Source of the DNA: VFBF01 sp034440275 | GTDB taxonomy: Bacteria; Pseudomonadota; Alphaproteobacteria; Caulobacterales; Aquidulcibacteraceae | NCBI GenBank assembly: GCA_034440275.1 | Contig: JAWXBS010000140.1 | Span: forward strand, 1 to 57,128 | Direction of reading: 5' to 3' | DNA: 57,128 bases | In this document: positions 1-8,744 of the stretch, one piece after another | Layout of the letters: every line of letters begins with the position of its first letter | Numbering within the stretch: the first letter of the stretch is position 1 | Made by a program: the position numbers and the translations under genes | The notes under the pieces: generated by a model | What the model was told of the DNA's origin: nothing | Seen by the model: the letters and a program-made list of their open reading frames with translations, nothing else | Database searches by the model: none

Positions 1-2447
1 GTCAGCCGGCCCCACAAGCGACCGCACAGATTCCCCAACCGCAGCTCGCCATCCGTCGCATCGTGGTCGAGGGCAACCAGCGCGTCGAAGCCAGCACGGT
101 GCAGTCGTACCTGCTGCTGCGTCCGGGCGATCTCGTCGAACCTGAGCGCGTCGACCTTTCGCTGAAAACGCTGTTCGCGACCGGTCTCTTCGCCGACGTG
201 CAGATCGGCCAGCGCGACGCCGACCTCGTCGTGCGCGTCGTCGAGAACCCCATCGTGAACCGGGTGATCTTCGAGGGGCTGAACTCCTTGAAGGAGGAAG
301 ACCTCCAGAAGGAAATCCAGGCCAAGCCGCGTTCCGTGTTCACGCCTGCGCGTGCGCAGTCGGATGTGCAACGCATCATCGAGCAGTACCGTCGCTCGGG
401 CCGCTTCGCCGCGACCGTCACGCCGCAGGTGCGCGAACTCGAACAGAACCGCGTGGATCTTATTTTCGAAGTGGACGAGGGCCCGGTGACGGGCGTGCGC
501 AGCGTCAACTTCATCGGCAACAAGGCGTTCTCGGATCGCGAATTGCGCGAGTCCGTTCTGACGGAAGAGTCCCACTGGTGGAAATTCTTCGCCAAGAACG
601 ACAACTACGACCCTGATCGTCTTGAGTACGATCGCGAGCTGATGCGGCAGTTCTACACCAACCGCGGCTACGCTGACTTCCGGATCGTGTCGGCGACGGC
701 GGAACTGACGCCGGACCAGGAAGACTTCTTCATCACCTTCACGATCGATGAAGGGGAGAAGTATGAGTTCGGCGAGGTCAAGGTCGAAACCGAACTGGAC
801 AAGGTGCCGGCGGAGCTTCTGCGCGCCGTCGTGCCGATCCGCACCGGCCAGATGTTCGAAGGCGAACTGATCGAAAAGTCGATCGACGCCATGACTTTCA
901 CGGCGGGGACGGGCGGTTACGCCAACGTCGACATCCGCCCGCGGATCGACCGCAACCCCGAAACACGCACCGTCGATGTCACCTTCGAAGTGAACGAAGG
1001 CGCCCGCGTCTTCGTCGAACGGATCAATATTGTCGGCAACACGCGCACGCTCGATCAGGTCATCCGCCGCGAACTGCGCGTGTCGGAAGGGGATGCGTTC
1101 AATCGCGTGCTGCTGGACCGCTCGCGTTCACGCATCCGCTCGCTCGGCTTTTTCAAGAACGTCGAGATCGAGGAGACGGAAGGGTCGCAACCCGATCGGG
1201 CCGTCGTCGACGTGAAGGTCGAGGAAGACACCACGGGCGAACTCGCGTTCGCGGCTGGCTTCTCTTCGACGGACAACTTCCTGTTCGACATCTCGGTCAG
1301 CGAGCGCAACCTGCGCGGGCGCGGCCAGTTCCTGCGGCTGCGTGCATCGACGAGTTCACGTCGCCAGCAGGTGGATATCCGCTTCACCGAGCCGCGCTTC
1401 ATGGGCCGTGACCTCGCGGCGGGTTTCGATCTCTACACCTTGCGCACCGACTATCTCGACGAGTCCTCCTTCGAGAACCAGTCGACGGGTGCGGGCTTGC
1501 GCGCCAGCTTCCCGATCACGGACACGACCGGTGTGGGCCTGACCTATACCATTCGCCAGGACGACACCCAGATTGCGGACGGCTTTGTCAATCTCGGCGA
1601 CACCGACAACAATCCGCTCACGCCCGACGAATTGCTTGAGCAGTGTTCGTTGGATGCCCGCAACCTCGGCCGACCTTTGCTGTGTGACCAGGAAGGCACC
1701 TTCCTCACCTCCGTGCTGGGGTACACGTTCAACTGGGACAAGCGGAACGATCCGGTGGATCCGACACGCGGCTTCGACATGTCGTTCCGGCAGGATCTCG
1801 CCGGCCTTGGTGGTGACGTGAAGTACCTGCGCAGCGAGGTCGAGGCGACGACCTACTACGGCATCTTCCGTGATGTGGTCGCGAGCTTCTCGCTCAGCGC
1901 CGGCTACATTCTGGGTTGGGGGGATGACAACGTCCGCATCAACGACCGGTTCTTCAAGGGCGGGTCGAACTTCCGCGGATTTGATGTCGCCGGTATCGGC
2001 CCGCGCCAGCTCATCGTCGTCGAAGACTCGACCTCGCCGGGCCAGCCACAACTCATCGAAGGCGACAGCCTCGGCGGGAACGCCTACTATATCGGCACAT
2101 TGCAGATGACCTTCCCGACCGGTCTTCCGAAGGAATACGGCGTCTCAGGCGCGCTGTTCGCCGAGTTCGGCGGCCTCGGGATCCTCGACGAGAGTGATCG
2201 CCGCAAACAGGTCGTGACGACGTATCGCGGCGGCACGCTGCCAGGTGGTGCGCCAGCAGACTCCGGTAATTTCAACACAGTCACCGCCTATGTCGATGAC
2301 GCGCTCAGCCTGCGCGCCTCGGTCGGCGTCAGCATTTTCTGGGACAGCCCGTTCGGCCCCGTGCAGTTCGACTTCGCGCACCCGCTCGCGAAGGAAGAAT
2401 ACGATCGCACGGAAGGCTTCCGGTTCTCCACACGTACGAGATTTTAG
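1..2447 (+). CDS. bamA: Outer-membrane protein assembly factor BamA (5' end missing)
   Basis: BamA is the central outer-membrane barrel of the BAM complex, which folds and inserts beta-barrel proteins. The frame is already open at base 3, before any start codon, and reads QPAPQATAQIPQPQ and then the first POTRA strand (IRRIVVEGNQRVEAS). The signal peptide and true start therefore lie upstream of the window. Successive POTRA domains with the usual strand pattern (VNRVIFEGLNSL, VRSVNFIGNKAF, VERINIVGNTRT) fill roughly the first 400 residues. A 16-strand Omp85 barrel follows. The lid-loop motif appears as GSNFRGF (family VRGF/Y), and the protein ends in Phe, the C-terminal signal of outer-membrane barrels. 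It is the first visible gene of the envelope operon; skp starts 12 bases later. Certain as to family. Confidence 0.97.
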   Translation, partial: QPAPQATAQIPQPQLAIRRIVVEGNQRVEASTVQSYLLLRPGDLVEPERVDLSLKTLFATGLFADVQIGQRDADLVVRVVENPIVNRVIFEGLNSLKEEDLQKEIQAKPRSVFTPARAQSDVQRIIEQYRRSGRFAATVTPQVRELEQNRVDLIFEVDEGPVTGVRSVNFIGNKAFSDRELRESVLTEESHWWKFFAKNDNYDPDRLEYDRELMRQFYTNRGYADFRIVSATAELTPDQEDFFITFTIDEGEKYEFGEVKVETELDKVPAELLRAVVPIRTGQMFEGELIEKSIDAMTFTAGTGGYANVDIRPRIDRNPETRTVDVTFEVNEGARVFVERINIVGNTRTLDQVIRRELRVSEGDAFNRVLLDRSRSRIRSLGFFKNVEIEETEGSQPDRAVVDVKVEEDTTGELAFAAGFSSTDNFLFDISVSERNLRGRGQFLRLRASTSSRRQQVDIRFTEPRFMGRDLAAGFDLYTLRTDYLDESSFENQSTGAGLRASFPITDTTGVGLTYTIRQDDTQIADGFVNLGDTDNNPLTPDELLEQCSLDARNLGRPLLCDQEGTFLTSVLGYTFNWDKRNDPVDPTRGFDMSFRQDLAGLGGDVKYLRSEVEATTYYGIFRDVVASFSLSAGYILGWGDDNVRINDRFFKGGSNFRGFDVAGIGPRQLIVVEDSTSPGQPQLIEGDSLGGNAYYIGTLQMTFPTGLPKEYGVSGALFAEFGGLGILDESDRRKQVVTTYRGGTLPGGAPADSGNFNTVTAYVDDALSLRASVGVSIFWDSPFGPVQFDFAHPLAKEEYDRTEGFRFSTRTRF

Positions 2448-2459
2448 AGGAAAACGTCC

Positions 2460-3137
2460 ATGCGTATCAGCAAGACACTCGTTGCCGCGGCCGCTCTTGC
2501 GGGCGGCGCGCTCGGCGCGCTCGGCATCGGCGCCGCTATGGCGCAAACGGCCGCGCCGGCGACGCAGTCGCAAGTTATCGTCATGGATCTTGAGCGGCTG
2601 CGTTCTCAGTCCACCGCCTGGGCGGACATGCAGCAGAAACTGAAGACGCTCGTCGAGCAGAAGACCAATGAGTTCCGCTCACAGAACCAGGCGACGGTGA
2701 CGCAGTTCGAGACCGAAGGCCGTGCGCTTCAGCCGCTGCTCCAGGGCCAGTCGGCACAGCAAGTAGCAGCTAATCCCGCCCTCAAGACGCGTGTCGAGGC
2801 GCAGATTCGCCGCGAGAACGACCTGCGCCAGAAGCAGCAACTCTTCGAGCTGTCGGTGCAGGCGACGTCGCAACGCGCCGACCAGACACTCATGCAGGCG
2901 CTTGATCCCATTATCGACCAGATCATGACCCAGCGCGGCGCGCTGATCGTGGTGGATCGTTCGCAGATCGCAAAGGCGCGCGCCAACGTGGATATCACGC
3001 AGGATGCACTGACGCGGTTCAACGCTGCAACGCCGCGCGCGCCTGCACCGGCCTGGTCGCCGGTCACGGTCGGTCCGGCGCCGGAGGCCGCCGCGCAACC
3101 GAAGGCGGGCCAACCCAAAGCCGCGCCCAAGAAGTAA
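2460..3137 (+). CDS. skp: OmpH/Skp-family periplasmic chaperone
   Basis: Skp holds unfolded outer-membrane proteins in the periplasm on their way to BamA. The 225-residue product opens with a signal peptide (MRISKTLVAAAALAGG, cleavage likely after AMA-QT). The core (about 38-180) has the family's coiled-coil arms rich in Gln, Lys and Glu and the late strand RGALIVVDRSQI. The start has a purine-rich AGAGGAAAA just upstream. The length exceeds E. coli Skp (161 residues) because of a Pro/Ala-rich tail ending KAAPKK. The position between bamA and lpxD is the conserved one. Confidence 0.93.
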   Translation: MRISKTLVAAAALAGGALGALGIGAAMAQTAAPATQSQVIVMDLERLRSQSTAWADMQQKLKTLVEQKTNEFRSQNQATVTQFETEGRALQPLLQGQSAQQVAANPALKTRVEAQIRRENDLRQKQQLFELSVQATSQRADQTLMQALDPIIDQIMTQRGALIVVDRSQIAKARANVDITQDALTRFNAATPRAPAPAWSPVTVGPAPEAAAQPKAGQPKAAPKK

Positions 3138-3158
3138 TCGAGTGCGGGACCCCGCGGC

Positions 3159-4160
3159 ATGATCGATCCGCGCTTCTACACGCTGTGCGGGCCGATCTCT
3201 GCGGCCGAACTTGCGGGCGAAGCGATCGTGCAGGGCGATGGCGCGCGTCAGGTGACGGGCGTCGGCGCCTTCGACAGCGCCGCCGAAAGCGATCTTGTCT
3301 ATTTCGACGGCAAGGGACACGCGCCACGGACGTCGGCGCGTGTCCTTGTCGTGCGTGAGAACGCCATCGGCGCCGCAAATCCCGATGCAACGTTCATCAT
3401 CGCGCGCGAGCCGCGGGCATTCTTTGCGCGCGTTGCAGGCAGGGTCGCGACCGAGCGCACCTTCGAGAGCGGCGGTCCCCTCATACATCCTTCGGCGCAG
3501 TTCGAAGGCGATGTGCGCCTGGCGCCCGGCGTCGTCGTGGGCGCCGACGTCCGGATCGGCGCTGGCGCGACAATCGGTGCAAACAGCGTGATCGGACCCG
3601 GCGTCGCCATAGGGCGCCACTGCCGGATTGGATCGGGTGTGGTGCTGGCCTGCGCGCTCGTGGGCGACGGTGTGACGATACTTTCCGGCGCTCTTATCGG
3701 CCAGAGCGGGTTCGGGGTCGCAGGGGACGAGCAGGGGCCCGTCGATGTCCCACACTTCGGACGCGCCATTATCCAGGACGGCGTCTCCATCGGCGCGGGC
3801 GTCACCGTGGATCGCGGACTCTTCGGCGACACGGTGGTGGGCGAACTCGCCAAGATCGATAACCTTTGCCAGATCGCGCACAATGTGACCGTCGGTCGGG
3901 GCGCGATCATTGCGGCGTTCGGCGGCATTTCGGGTTCCGTGACTGTCGGCGACGGTGTGATGATGGGGGGGCGCGTGGGGGTTGCGGATCACCGCCACAT
4001 CGGGCGCGGGGCCATCCTTGCGGCGGGGTCCGCTGTCATGCATGACGTCCCTGCGGGCGAGACATGGGCAGGCTACCCCGCCAAGCCCTTGCGCCAGTGG
4101 CTGCGCGAGGTGGCGTGGCTCGGGAAGGCGATCGGAAAACGCAATGGCGGAGAAACCTGA
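3159..4160 (+). CDS. lpxD: UDP-3-O-(3-hydroxyacyl)glucosamine N-acyltransferase LpxD
   Basis: LpxD adds the second acyl chain to UDP-3-O-acyl-glucosamine in lipid A synthesis, in the cytoplasm. The 333 residues show an N-terminal uridine-binding domain (about 1-105) and then a left-handed beta-helix of hexapeptide repeats (IGAGATIGANSVIGPG and similar). The catalytic His lies in the segment NLCQIAHNVTVG, with AAFGGISGSVTVGDG after it as in the family. The last 17 bases overlap the fabZ start, so translation is probably coupled. Confidence 0.96.
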   Translation: MIDPRFYTLCGPISAAELAGEAIVQGDGARQVTGVGAFDSAAESDLVYFDGKGHAPRTSARVLVVRENAIGAANPDATFIIAREPRAFFARVAGRVATERTFESGGPLIHPSAQFEGDVRLAPGVVVGADVRIGAGATIGANSVIGPGVAIGRHCRIGSGVVLACALVGDGVTILSGALIGQSGFGVAGDEQGPVDVPHFGRAIIQDGVSIGAGVTVDRGLFGDTVVGELAKIDNLCQIAHNVTVGRGAIIAAFGGISGSVTVGDGVMMGGRVGVADHRHIGRGAILAAGSAVMHDVPAGETWAGYPAKPLRQWLREVAWLGKAIGKRNGGET

Positions 4161-4629
4161 GAGCGCTGCGGCTGACAAAGGCGGCACGATCGACATCGCC
4201 GAAATCCTGCGCCGCCTGCCGCACCGCTATCCGTTTCTGCTCGTGGACCGCGCGGTTGAGTACGTTCCGTCGACATCGATCCGCGGCATCAAGTGCGTGA
4301 CCTTCAACGAGCCGTATTTTCCCGGGCACTTTCCGCACGAACCTGTGATGCCGGGCGTCCTTCAGATCGAAGCCATGGCGCAGACGGGCGCTGTGCTCAT
4401 GTCGAAGTCGCTCGATGTGGACGTGACTAAGAACACGATCCTCTTCATGTCCGTCGACAACGCCCGCTTCCGGCGTCCCGTGCGTCCCGGGGAGGTTCTG
4501 GAAATGCCGGTGGAGGTTTTGTTCGCGCGGCGCAACATCTTCAAGTTTCGCGGCCGCGCCGAAGTGAATGGCGAACTCGCGTCGGAGGCGGAGTTCGCCG
4601 CCATGAAGGTGGAATTGCACGAGAAATGA
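4144..4629 (+). CDS. fabZ: 3-hydroxyacyl-[ACP] dehydratase FabZ
   Basis: FabZ removes water from 3-hydroxyacyl-ACP in fatty-acid elongation. Its place beside lpxA and lpxD balances the shared hydroxyacyl-ACP pool. The hot-dog fold is recognisable from RRLPHRYPFLLVDR (24-37), the catalytic His62 in FPGHFP and Glu76 in LQIEAMAQ. I chose the ATG at 4144 because family similarity begins soon after it. An upstream in-frame extension lies wholly inside lpxD and is low complexity. The product is 161 residues, close to the usual 150. The stop overlaps the lpxA start (ATGA). Confidence 0.96.
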   Translation: MAEKPESAAADKGGTIDIAEILRRLPHRYPFLLVDRAVEYVPSTSIRGIKCVTFNEPYFPGHFPHEPVMPGVLQIEAMAQTGAVLMSKSLDVDVTKNTILFMSVDNARFRRPVRPGEVLEMPVEVLFARRNIFKFRGRAEVNGELASEAEFAAMKVELHEK

Positions 4630-5414
4630 CCGCCATCCATCCCACCGCCATCGTCGACAAGTCAGCAGAACTCGGCGCCGACGTGGAAATCGGCCCGTAC
4701 TGCATCGTCGGCCCGAACGTGAAGCTCGGTGCGCGCACGCGGCTGATCGCTCAAGTCTATATCGAGCGCGAGACGACGCTCGGCGAAGACAACACCGTCC
4801 ATCCCTTCGCGGCCCTCGGCACGCCGCCACAGGACACGTCCTACAAGGGCGAACCCACGAAGCTTATCGTCGGTGCGCGCGCGATGATCCGTGAGCATGT
4901 CTCGATGCACCGCGGCACGATGCGCAGCCGCGGCGAGACCGTGATTGGCGACGACGGGTTCTTCATGGCCCAGGCCCACGTGGCCCACGACTGCGTCATT
5001 GGAAACAACGTCATCCTCGCGCAAGGCGCGACGATCGGCGGGCACGTCCAGATTGGCGATCACGTGATCATGGGCGGGCTCAGCGCCGTCCACCAGAACG
5101 GGCGCATCGGCAATCACGCCTTTGTCGGCGGGCTTGCGGCGGTGGTGGCGGACGTCATTCCGTACGGCTCGGTGTTCGGCAATCACGCGCAGCTGGCAGG
5201 GCTGAACGTCGTGGGTCTTAAACGTCGCGGCTTCACCCGGGATGCGATCCACGATCTGCGCGCCGCCTATCGCCTGCTCTTCGCGGAGGAGGGCACGTTC
5301 CAGGAACGGTTGGACGACGTTGCGGAGCTCTATGCGCACGTTGCCGAAGTGCGCGAAATCGTGACGTTCATTCGCGCCGACGCGCAGCGCGCGTTGTGCA
5401 TGCCGAAGATCTGA
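4626..5414 (+). CDS. lpxA: Acyl-ACP--UDP-N-acetylglucosamine O-acyltransferase LpxA
   Basis: LpxA catalyses the first step of lipid A synthesis, the transfer of a 3-hydroxyacyl chain to the 3-OH of UDP-GlcNAc. The 262 residues match the usual length. Hexapeptide repeats run from HPTAIVDKSAELG through VQIGDHVIMGG, and the catalytic His is in AQAHVAHDCVIG. The C-terminal helical part (from about 190: GLKRRGFTRDAIHDLRAAYR) is typical. It overlaps fabZ by 4 bases and is followed by lpxI after 7 bases. Confidence 0.97.
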   Translation: MTAIHPTAIVDKSAELGADVEIGPYCIVGPNVKLGARTRLIAQVYIERETTLGEDNTVHPFAALGTPPQDTSYKGEPTKLIVGARAMIREHVSMHRGTMRSRGETVIGDDGFFMAQAHVAHDCVIGNNVILAQGATIGGHVQIGDHVIMGGLSAVHQNGRIGNHAFVGGLAAVVADVIPYGSVFGNHAQLAGLNVVGLKRRGFTRDAIHDLRAAYRLLFAEEGTFQERLDDVAELYAHVAEVREIVTFIRADAQRALCMPKI

Positions 5415-5421
5415 CGCGGCC

Positions 5422-6261
5422 ATGGCCGCCTGGACGAAGCTCGGGGTGATTGCAGGCGGCGGCGAACTGCCGGTCCGCATTGTGGAGCACTGCGCTTCGA
5501 CTGGCGCGCCATACTACGTGGCGCGCATTGTCGGTGTGAGCGACGCGGTTCTTTCAGCACACCCCGGCGGCGACTTCGGTCTTGGCGAGATGGACGCCCG
5601 TTTCAGAGCCCTGCGCGAAGCCGGGTGCGACGCCGTCACCTTCGTTGGCATCGTGAAGCGGCCCGATTTCAAATCGCTCAAGCTCGACGCGCGGGCAGCC
5701 TTGATGATGCCGCGCGTGTTGTCGGCGGCGCGCAAGGGGGATGATGCCTTGTTGCGCGTGCTCGGTGACGAGCATGAGCGCGAAGGCTTTCGTCTCGTCG
5801 GCGCCGATGAAGTGCTTGCGGCGCTGCTGGCGCCGGCCGGCGCCCTTGGCGCGGTGTCGCCAGATGCACTGCAGCTGGAAGATATCGCCAAGGGCGGCGA
5901 AGTCGCTGCCGCCCTCGGCGCCTGGGATGTCGGGCAGGGCTGCGTTGTCTGTGACGGGCTTGTGCTTGCGCTGGAGGCGCAGGAGGGCACCGACGAGATG
6001 CTCGCGCGCGTGGCTGGTTTGCCGATTGAAATTCGTGGCGCGTCTGGTGCGCCGCGCGGCGTGCTCGTGAAGTGTCCAAAGCCCATCCAGGATCGGCGCA
6101 TTGATCTGCCGACCATCGGTTTGCCGACTATCGAAGCTGTCGCCCGCGCCGGTCTTGCCGGCATAGCGGTGGAGGCGGGCGGCGCGCTCGTCATGCAGCG
6201 TGAGGCGCTCATCGTGCGCGCCGATGAACTCGGCCTCTTCGTGTACGGATTTGCGCCTTGA
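5422..6261 (+). CDS. lpxI: UDP-2,3-diacylglucosamine diphosphatase LpxI (DUF1009)
   Basis: LpxI cleaves UDP-2,3-diacylglucosamine to lipid X. It replaces LpxH in alphaproteobacteria. The 279-residue protein begins KLGVIAGGGELPVRI, the signature of the N-terminal LpxI domain, and contains the C-terminal domain motifs DALQLEDIAKGGEVA, DVGQGCVVCDG and VKCPKPIQDRRIDLPTIG. It lies exactly between lpxA and lpxB, and its TGA stop overlaps the lpxB TTG start. No LpxH-like gene is seen in the window. Confidence 0.95.
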   Translation: MAAWTKLGVIAGGGELPVRIVEHCASTGAPYYVARIVGVSDAVLSAHPGGDFGLGEMDARFRALREAGCDAVTFVGIVKRPDFKSLKLDARAALMMPRVLSAARKGDDALLRVLGDEHEREGFRLVGADEVLAALLAPAGALGAVSPDALQLEDIAKGGEVAAALGAWDVGQGCVVCDGLVLALEAQEGTDEMLARVAGLPIEIRGASGAPRGVLVKCPKPIQDRRIDLPTIGLPTIEAVARAGLAGIAVEAGGALVMQREALIVRADELGLFVYGFAP

Positions 6262-7400
6262 GCCGACGCATCTTCATCGTCGCGGTGGAATCGTCCGGCG
6301 ATGCGCTCGGCGCGGACTTGATCGATGCACTGCGCATGCGTGCGCACGATGCAGTGCTTGCAGGTATCGGCAGCGCGGCGATGGCCTCGCGCGGCGTCGT
6401 AAGTGCCATCGACATTCGCGGGCTCGCAGTGCTTGGCCTGATCGATGGCTTGAAGGCTTATCCGCGCGTCATACGCCTCGCCGATGCCGCCGCCGACGCT
6501 GCTGTCGCGTTTGCACCGGACACGGTCGTGCTGATCGATTCCTGGGGTTTCACGCTGCGTATTGCGCAGCGCCTGCGCGCGCGCCTGCCGGGCGTGAAGC
6601 TCGTGAAGTATATTGGCCCCCAGGTGTGGGCGACGCGTCCCGGCCGCGCGAAGACGTTGGCGGCGACCGTCGATCACCTGATCTGCATCCACGAGTTCGA
6701 GACGCCGTTCTACGCGCCATACAAGCTACCGTGCACGGTGTGCGGACATCCCGCACTCGGGCGCTACCAGGAGGGGGATGGTGAAGGGTTTCGCGCGCGT
6801 CACGGGTTGGCCGCCGCGCCGATGCTGCTCGTTCTGCCGGGCAGTCGCAGGAGCGAATTGCGTCGCACTGGACCGCATCTCTTTGCCGCCGCTGCGCAAT
6901 TGCACGCGCGGGGCGCCGGCTTGCGTGTGGTGACCGTGGCGGCGCGCGCCATCGCGGCAGGCGTACGCGATCTCGCGGAGGCGCAAAGCTACCCTGTACT
7001 CGTCGTCGAGGAGGAAGCGCACAAGGAGGATGCATTTGCGGCGGCGACGGCGGCGCTCGCAGTGTCTGGTACGGTGACGACCGAAGTGGGCCTACAGGAA
7101 ACGCCCGTCGTCGTCGGCTACCGGCTCGGCTGGGTCACATGGGCGCTCGCGCGACTGTTCCTCTACCGTGCGCCCTTCATGACGCTGATGAACGTCGCCG
7201 CCGAGCGCGAGATCGCGCCCGAGTTCATCCAGACCCGCTGCACTGCCGAAAATCTCGCCGCTGCCGCCGAACCGCTGCTCAGCGATCCCGCTGCGCGCGC
7301 GCGACAAGTGGCGGCGCAGGACGCCGCGCTCGCTTCGATGGGCAGGGGCGGGCGCCCTGCAGCGGATATCGCTGCGGAGGCCGTGCTCGGCGTGCTCTAG
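6258..7400 (+). CDS. lpxB: Lipid-A-disaccharide synthase LpxB
   Basis: LpxB is a GT-B glycosyltransferase that condenses lipid X with UDP-2,3-diacylglucosamine at the inner face of the cytoplasmic membrane. The 380 residues start SRRIFIVAVESSGDALGADL (family AGExSGD, here VESSGD). Other family segments are VKYIGPQVWATRPGRAK, LVLPGSRRSEL and AVSGTVTTEVGLQETPVVVGYR. The start is TTG, overlapping the lpxI stop (TTGA). No other start codon fits the conserved N-terminus. The stop codon shares the palindrome CTAG with the stop of convergent gltA. Confidence 0.95.
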   Translation: MSRRIFIVAVESSGDALGADLIDALRMRAHDAVLAGIGSAAMASRGVVSAIDIRGLAVLGLIDGLKAYPRVIRLADAAADAAVAFAPDTVVLIDSWGFTLRIAQRLRARLPGVKLVKYIGPQVWATRPGRAKTLAATVDHLICIHEFETPFYAPYKLPCTVCGHPALGRYQEGDGEGFRARHGLAAAPMLLVLPGSRRSELRRTGPHLFAAAAQLHARGAGLRVVTVAARAIAAGVRDLAEAQSYPVLVVEEEAHKEDAFAAATAALAVSGTVTTEVGLQETPVVVGYRLGWVTWALARLFLYRAPFMTLMNVAAEREIAPEFIQTRCTAENLAAAAEPLLSDPAARARQVAAQDAALASMGRGGRPAADIAAEAVLGVL

Positions 7401-8704
7401 CTGCGCTGGTTGACGGGCACGTAGTCTCGCACCGTTGGGCCCGTATAGACTTGACGCGGACGCCCGATCTTCTGCGACGGATCGGAGATCATTTCCGACC
7501 ATTGCGCGATCCACCCGACAGTCCGCGCGACGGCGAACAGCACCGTGAACATCGAGACCGGAAAGCCCATCGCCCGCAGCGTGATGCCCGAGTAGAAGTC
7601 GATGTTCGGGTAGAGCTTGCGCTTCACGAAGTACTCGTCGCTGAGCGCAATGCGTTCCAGTTCCATCGCGACCTTCAGCATGGGGTCGTCTTCCGCGCCC
7701 ACTTCCTTGAGCACGGCGTGGCAGAGCTTCTGCATCACCTTCGCGCGCGGGTCGTAGTTCTTGTAAACGCGGTGACCGAATCCCATCAGGCGGACGTCAT
7801 CGTCGGGATCCTTCACGCGGCGGACGAACTCCGGGATCTTCGACACGTCGCCGATCTCATAGAGCATCTTCAGCGCGGCTTCGTTGGCGCCGCCATGGCT
7901 CGGGCCCCACAGGCACGCGATACCGGAGGCGATGCACGCGAACGGGTTCGCGCCCGACGATCCCGCAAGACGCACCGTCGAGGTGGAAGCGTTCTGTTCG
8001 TGGTCGGCGTGCAGGATGAAGAAGACGTCCATCGCCTTCGCGAGCACAGGGTTCACCGTGTAGTCCTCGGCGGGCACGGCAAAGCACATGCGCAGGAAGT
8101 TCGACGGGTAGTCGAGTTCGTTGCGCGGGCTCACGAAGGGCTGACCCGACGTGTACTTGAACGCCCGCGCCGCGATCGTCGGCATCTTGGCGATGAGACG
8201 GTGGCTCGAAATCTCGCGCTCGCGCGCGTCATCGACGTTGAGACTGTCGTGGTAGAAAGCCGAGAGCGCGCCGACCGCGCCCGTCATCACCGCCATCGGG
8301 TGCGCGTCGCGACGGAAGCCCTCGAAAAAGCGGTCGAACTGCGCGTGCAGCATCGTGTGGTAGGTGATGTCCTTGGTGAACTTCTTGAGCTGCTCCGGAC
8401 TCGGCAGTTCGCCATTGAGCAGGAGGTAACAGACCTCGATGAAGCTCGACTTCTCGGCCAACTGGTCAATCGGGTAGCCGCGATAGAGCAGCACGCCTTC
8501 ATCACCATCGATGTAGGTGATCTGGCTCTCGCAGCTGGCAGTCGAGGTGAAGCCGGGATCGTAGGTGAAGGCGCCCGTCTCGGCGTAGAACTTGCGGATG
8601 TCGACAACATCGGGCCCGACCGAACCGCTGTACATGGGCAACTCGAGTGTCTTGCCGTTCAGTTCGAGTTTCGCCGACCCCTTGGGCTGCACCTTGTTCT
8701 GCAT
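7397..8704 (-). CDS. gltA: Citrate synthase
   Basis: Citrate synthase condenses acetyl-CoA with oxaloacetate at the entry of the TCA cycle. I chose the ATG at 8704, which gives 435 residues (MQNKVQPKGSAKLELNGK), because a GAGGA ribosome site lies 7 bases upstream. A 17-residue upstream extension has no family support. Active-site segments are LWGPSHGGANEAALKML and GFGHRVYKNYDPRAKVM, with the hexameric type-II N-terminus (GVLLYRGYPIDQLA). The stop overlaps that of convergent lpxB. gltX ends 40 bases upstream on the same strand, so the two may be cotranscribed. Confidence 0.97.
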   Translation of the reverse strand: MQNKVQPKGSAKLELNGKTLELPMYSGSVGPDVVDIRKFYAETGAFTYDPGFTSTASCESQITYIDGDEGVLLYRGYPIDQLAEKSSFIEVCYLLLNGELPSPEQLKKFTKDITYHTMLHAQFDRFFEGFRRDAHPMAVMTGAVGALSAFYHDSLNVDDAREREISSHRLIAKMPTIAARAFKYTSGQPFVSPRNELDYPSNFLRMCFAVPAEDYTVNPVLAKAMDVFFILHADHEQNASTSTVRLAGSSGANPFACIASGIACLWGPSHGGANEAALKMLYEIGDVSKIPEFVRRVKDPDDDVRLMGFGHRVYKNYDPRAKVMQKLCHAVLKEVGAEDDPMLKVAMELERIALSDEYFVKRKLYPNIDFYSGITLRAMGFPVSMFTVLFAVARTVGWIAQWSEMISDPSQKIGRPRQVYTGPTVRDYVPVNQRS

Positions 8705-8744
8705 GACCCGTTCCTCTCGTGTCCTGTGCGACGCAACCGTCGCG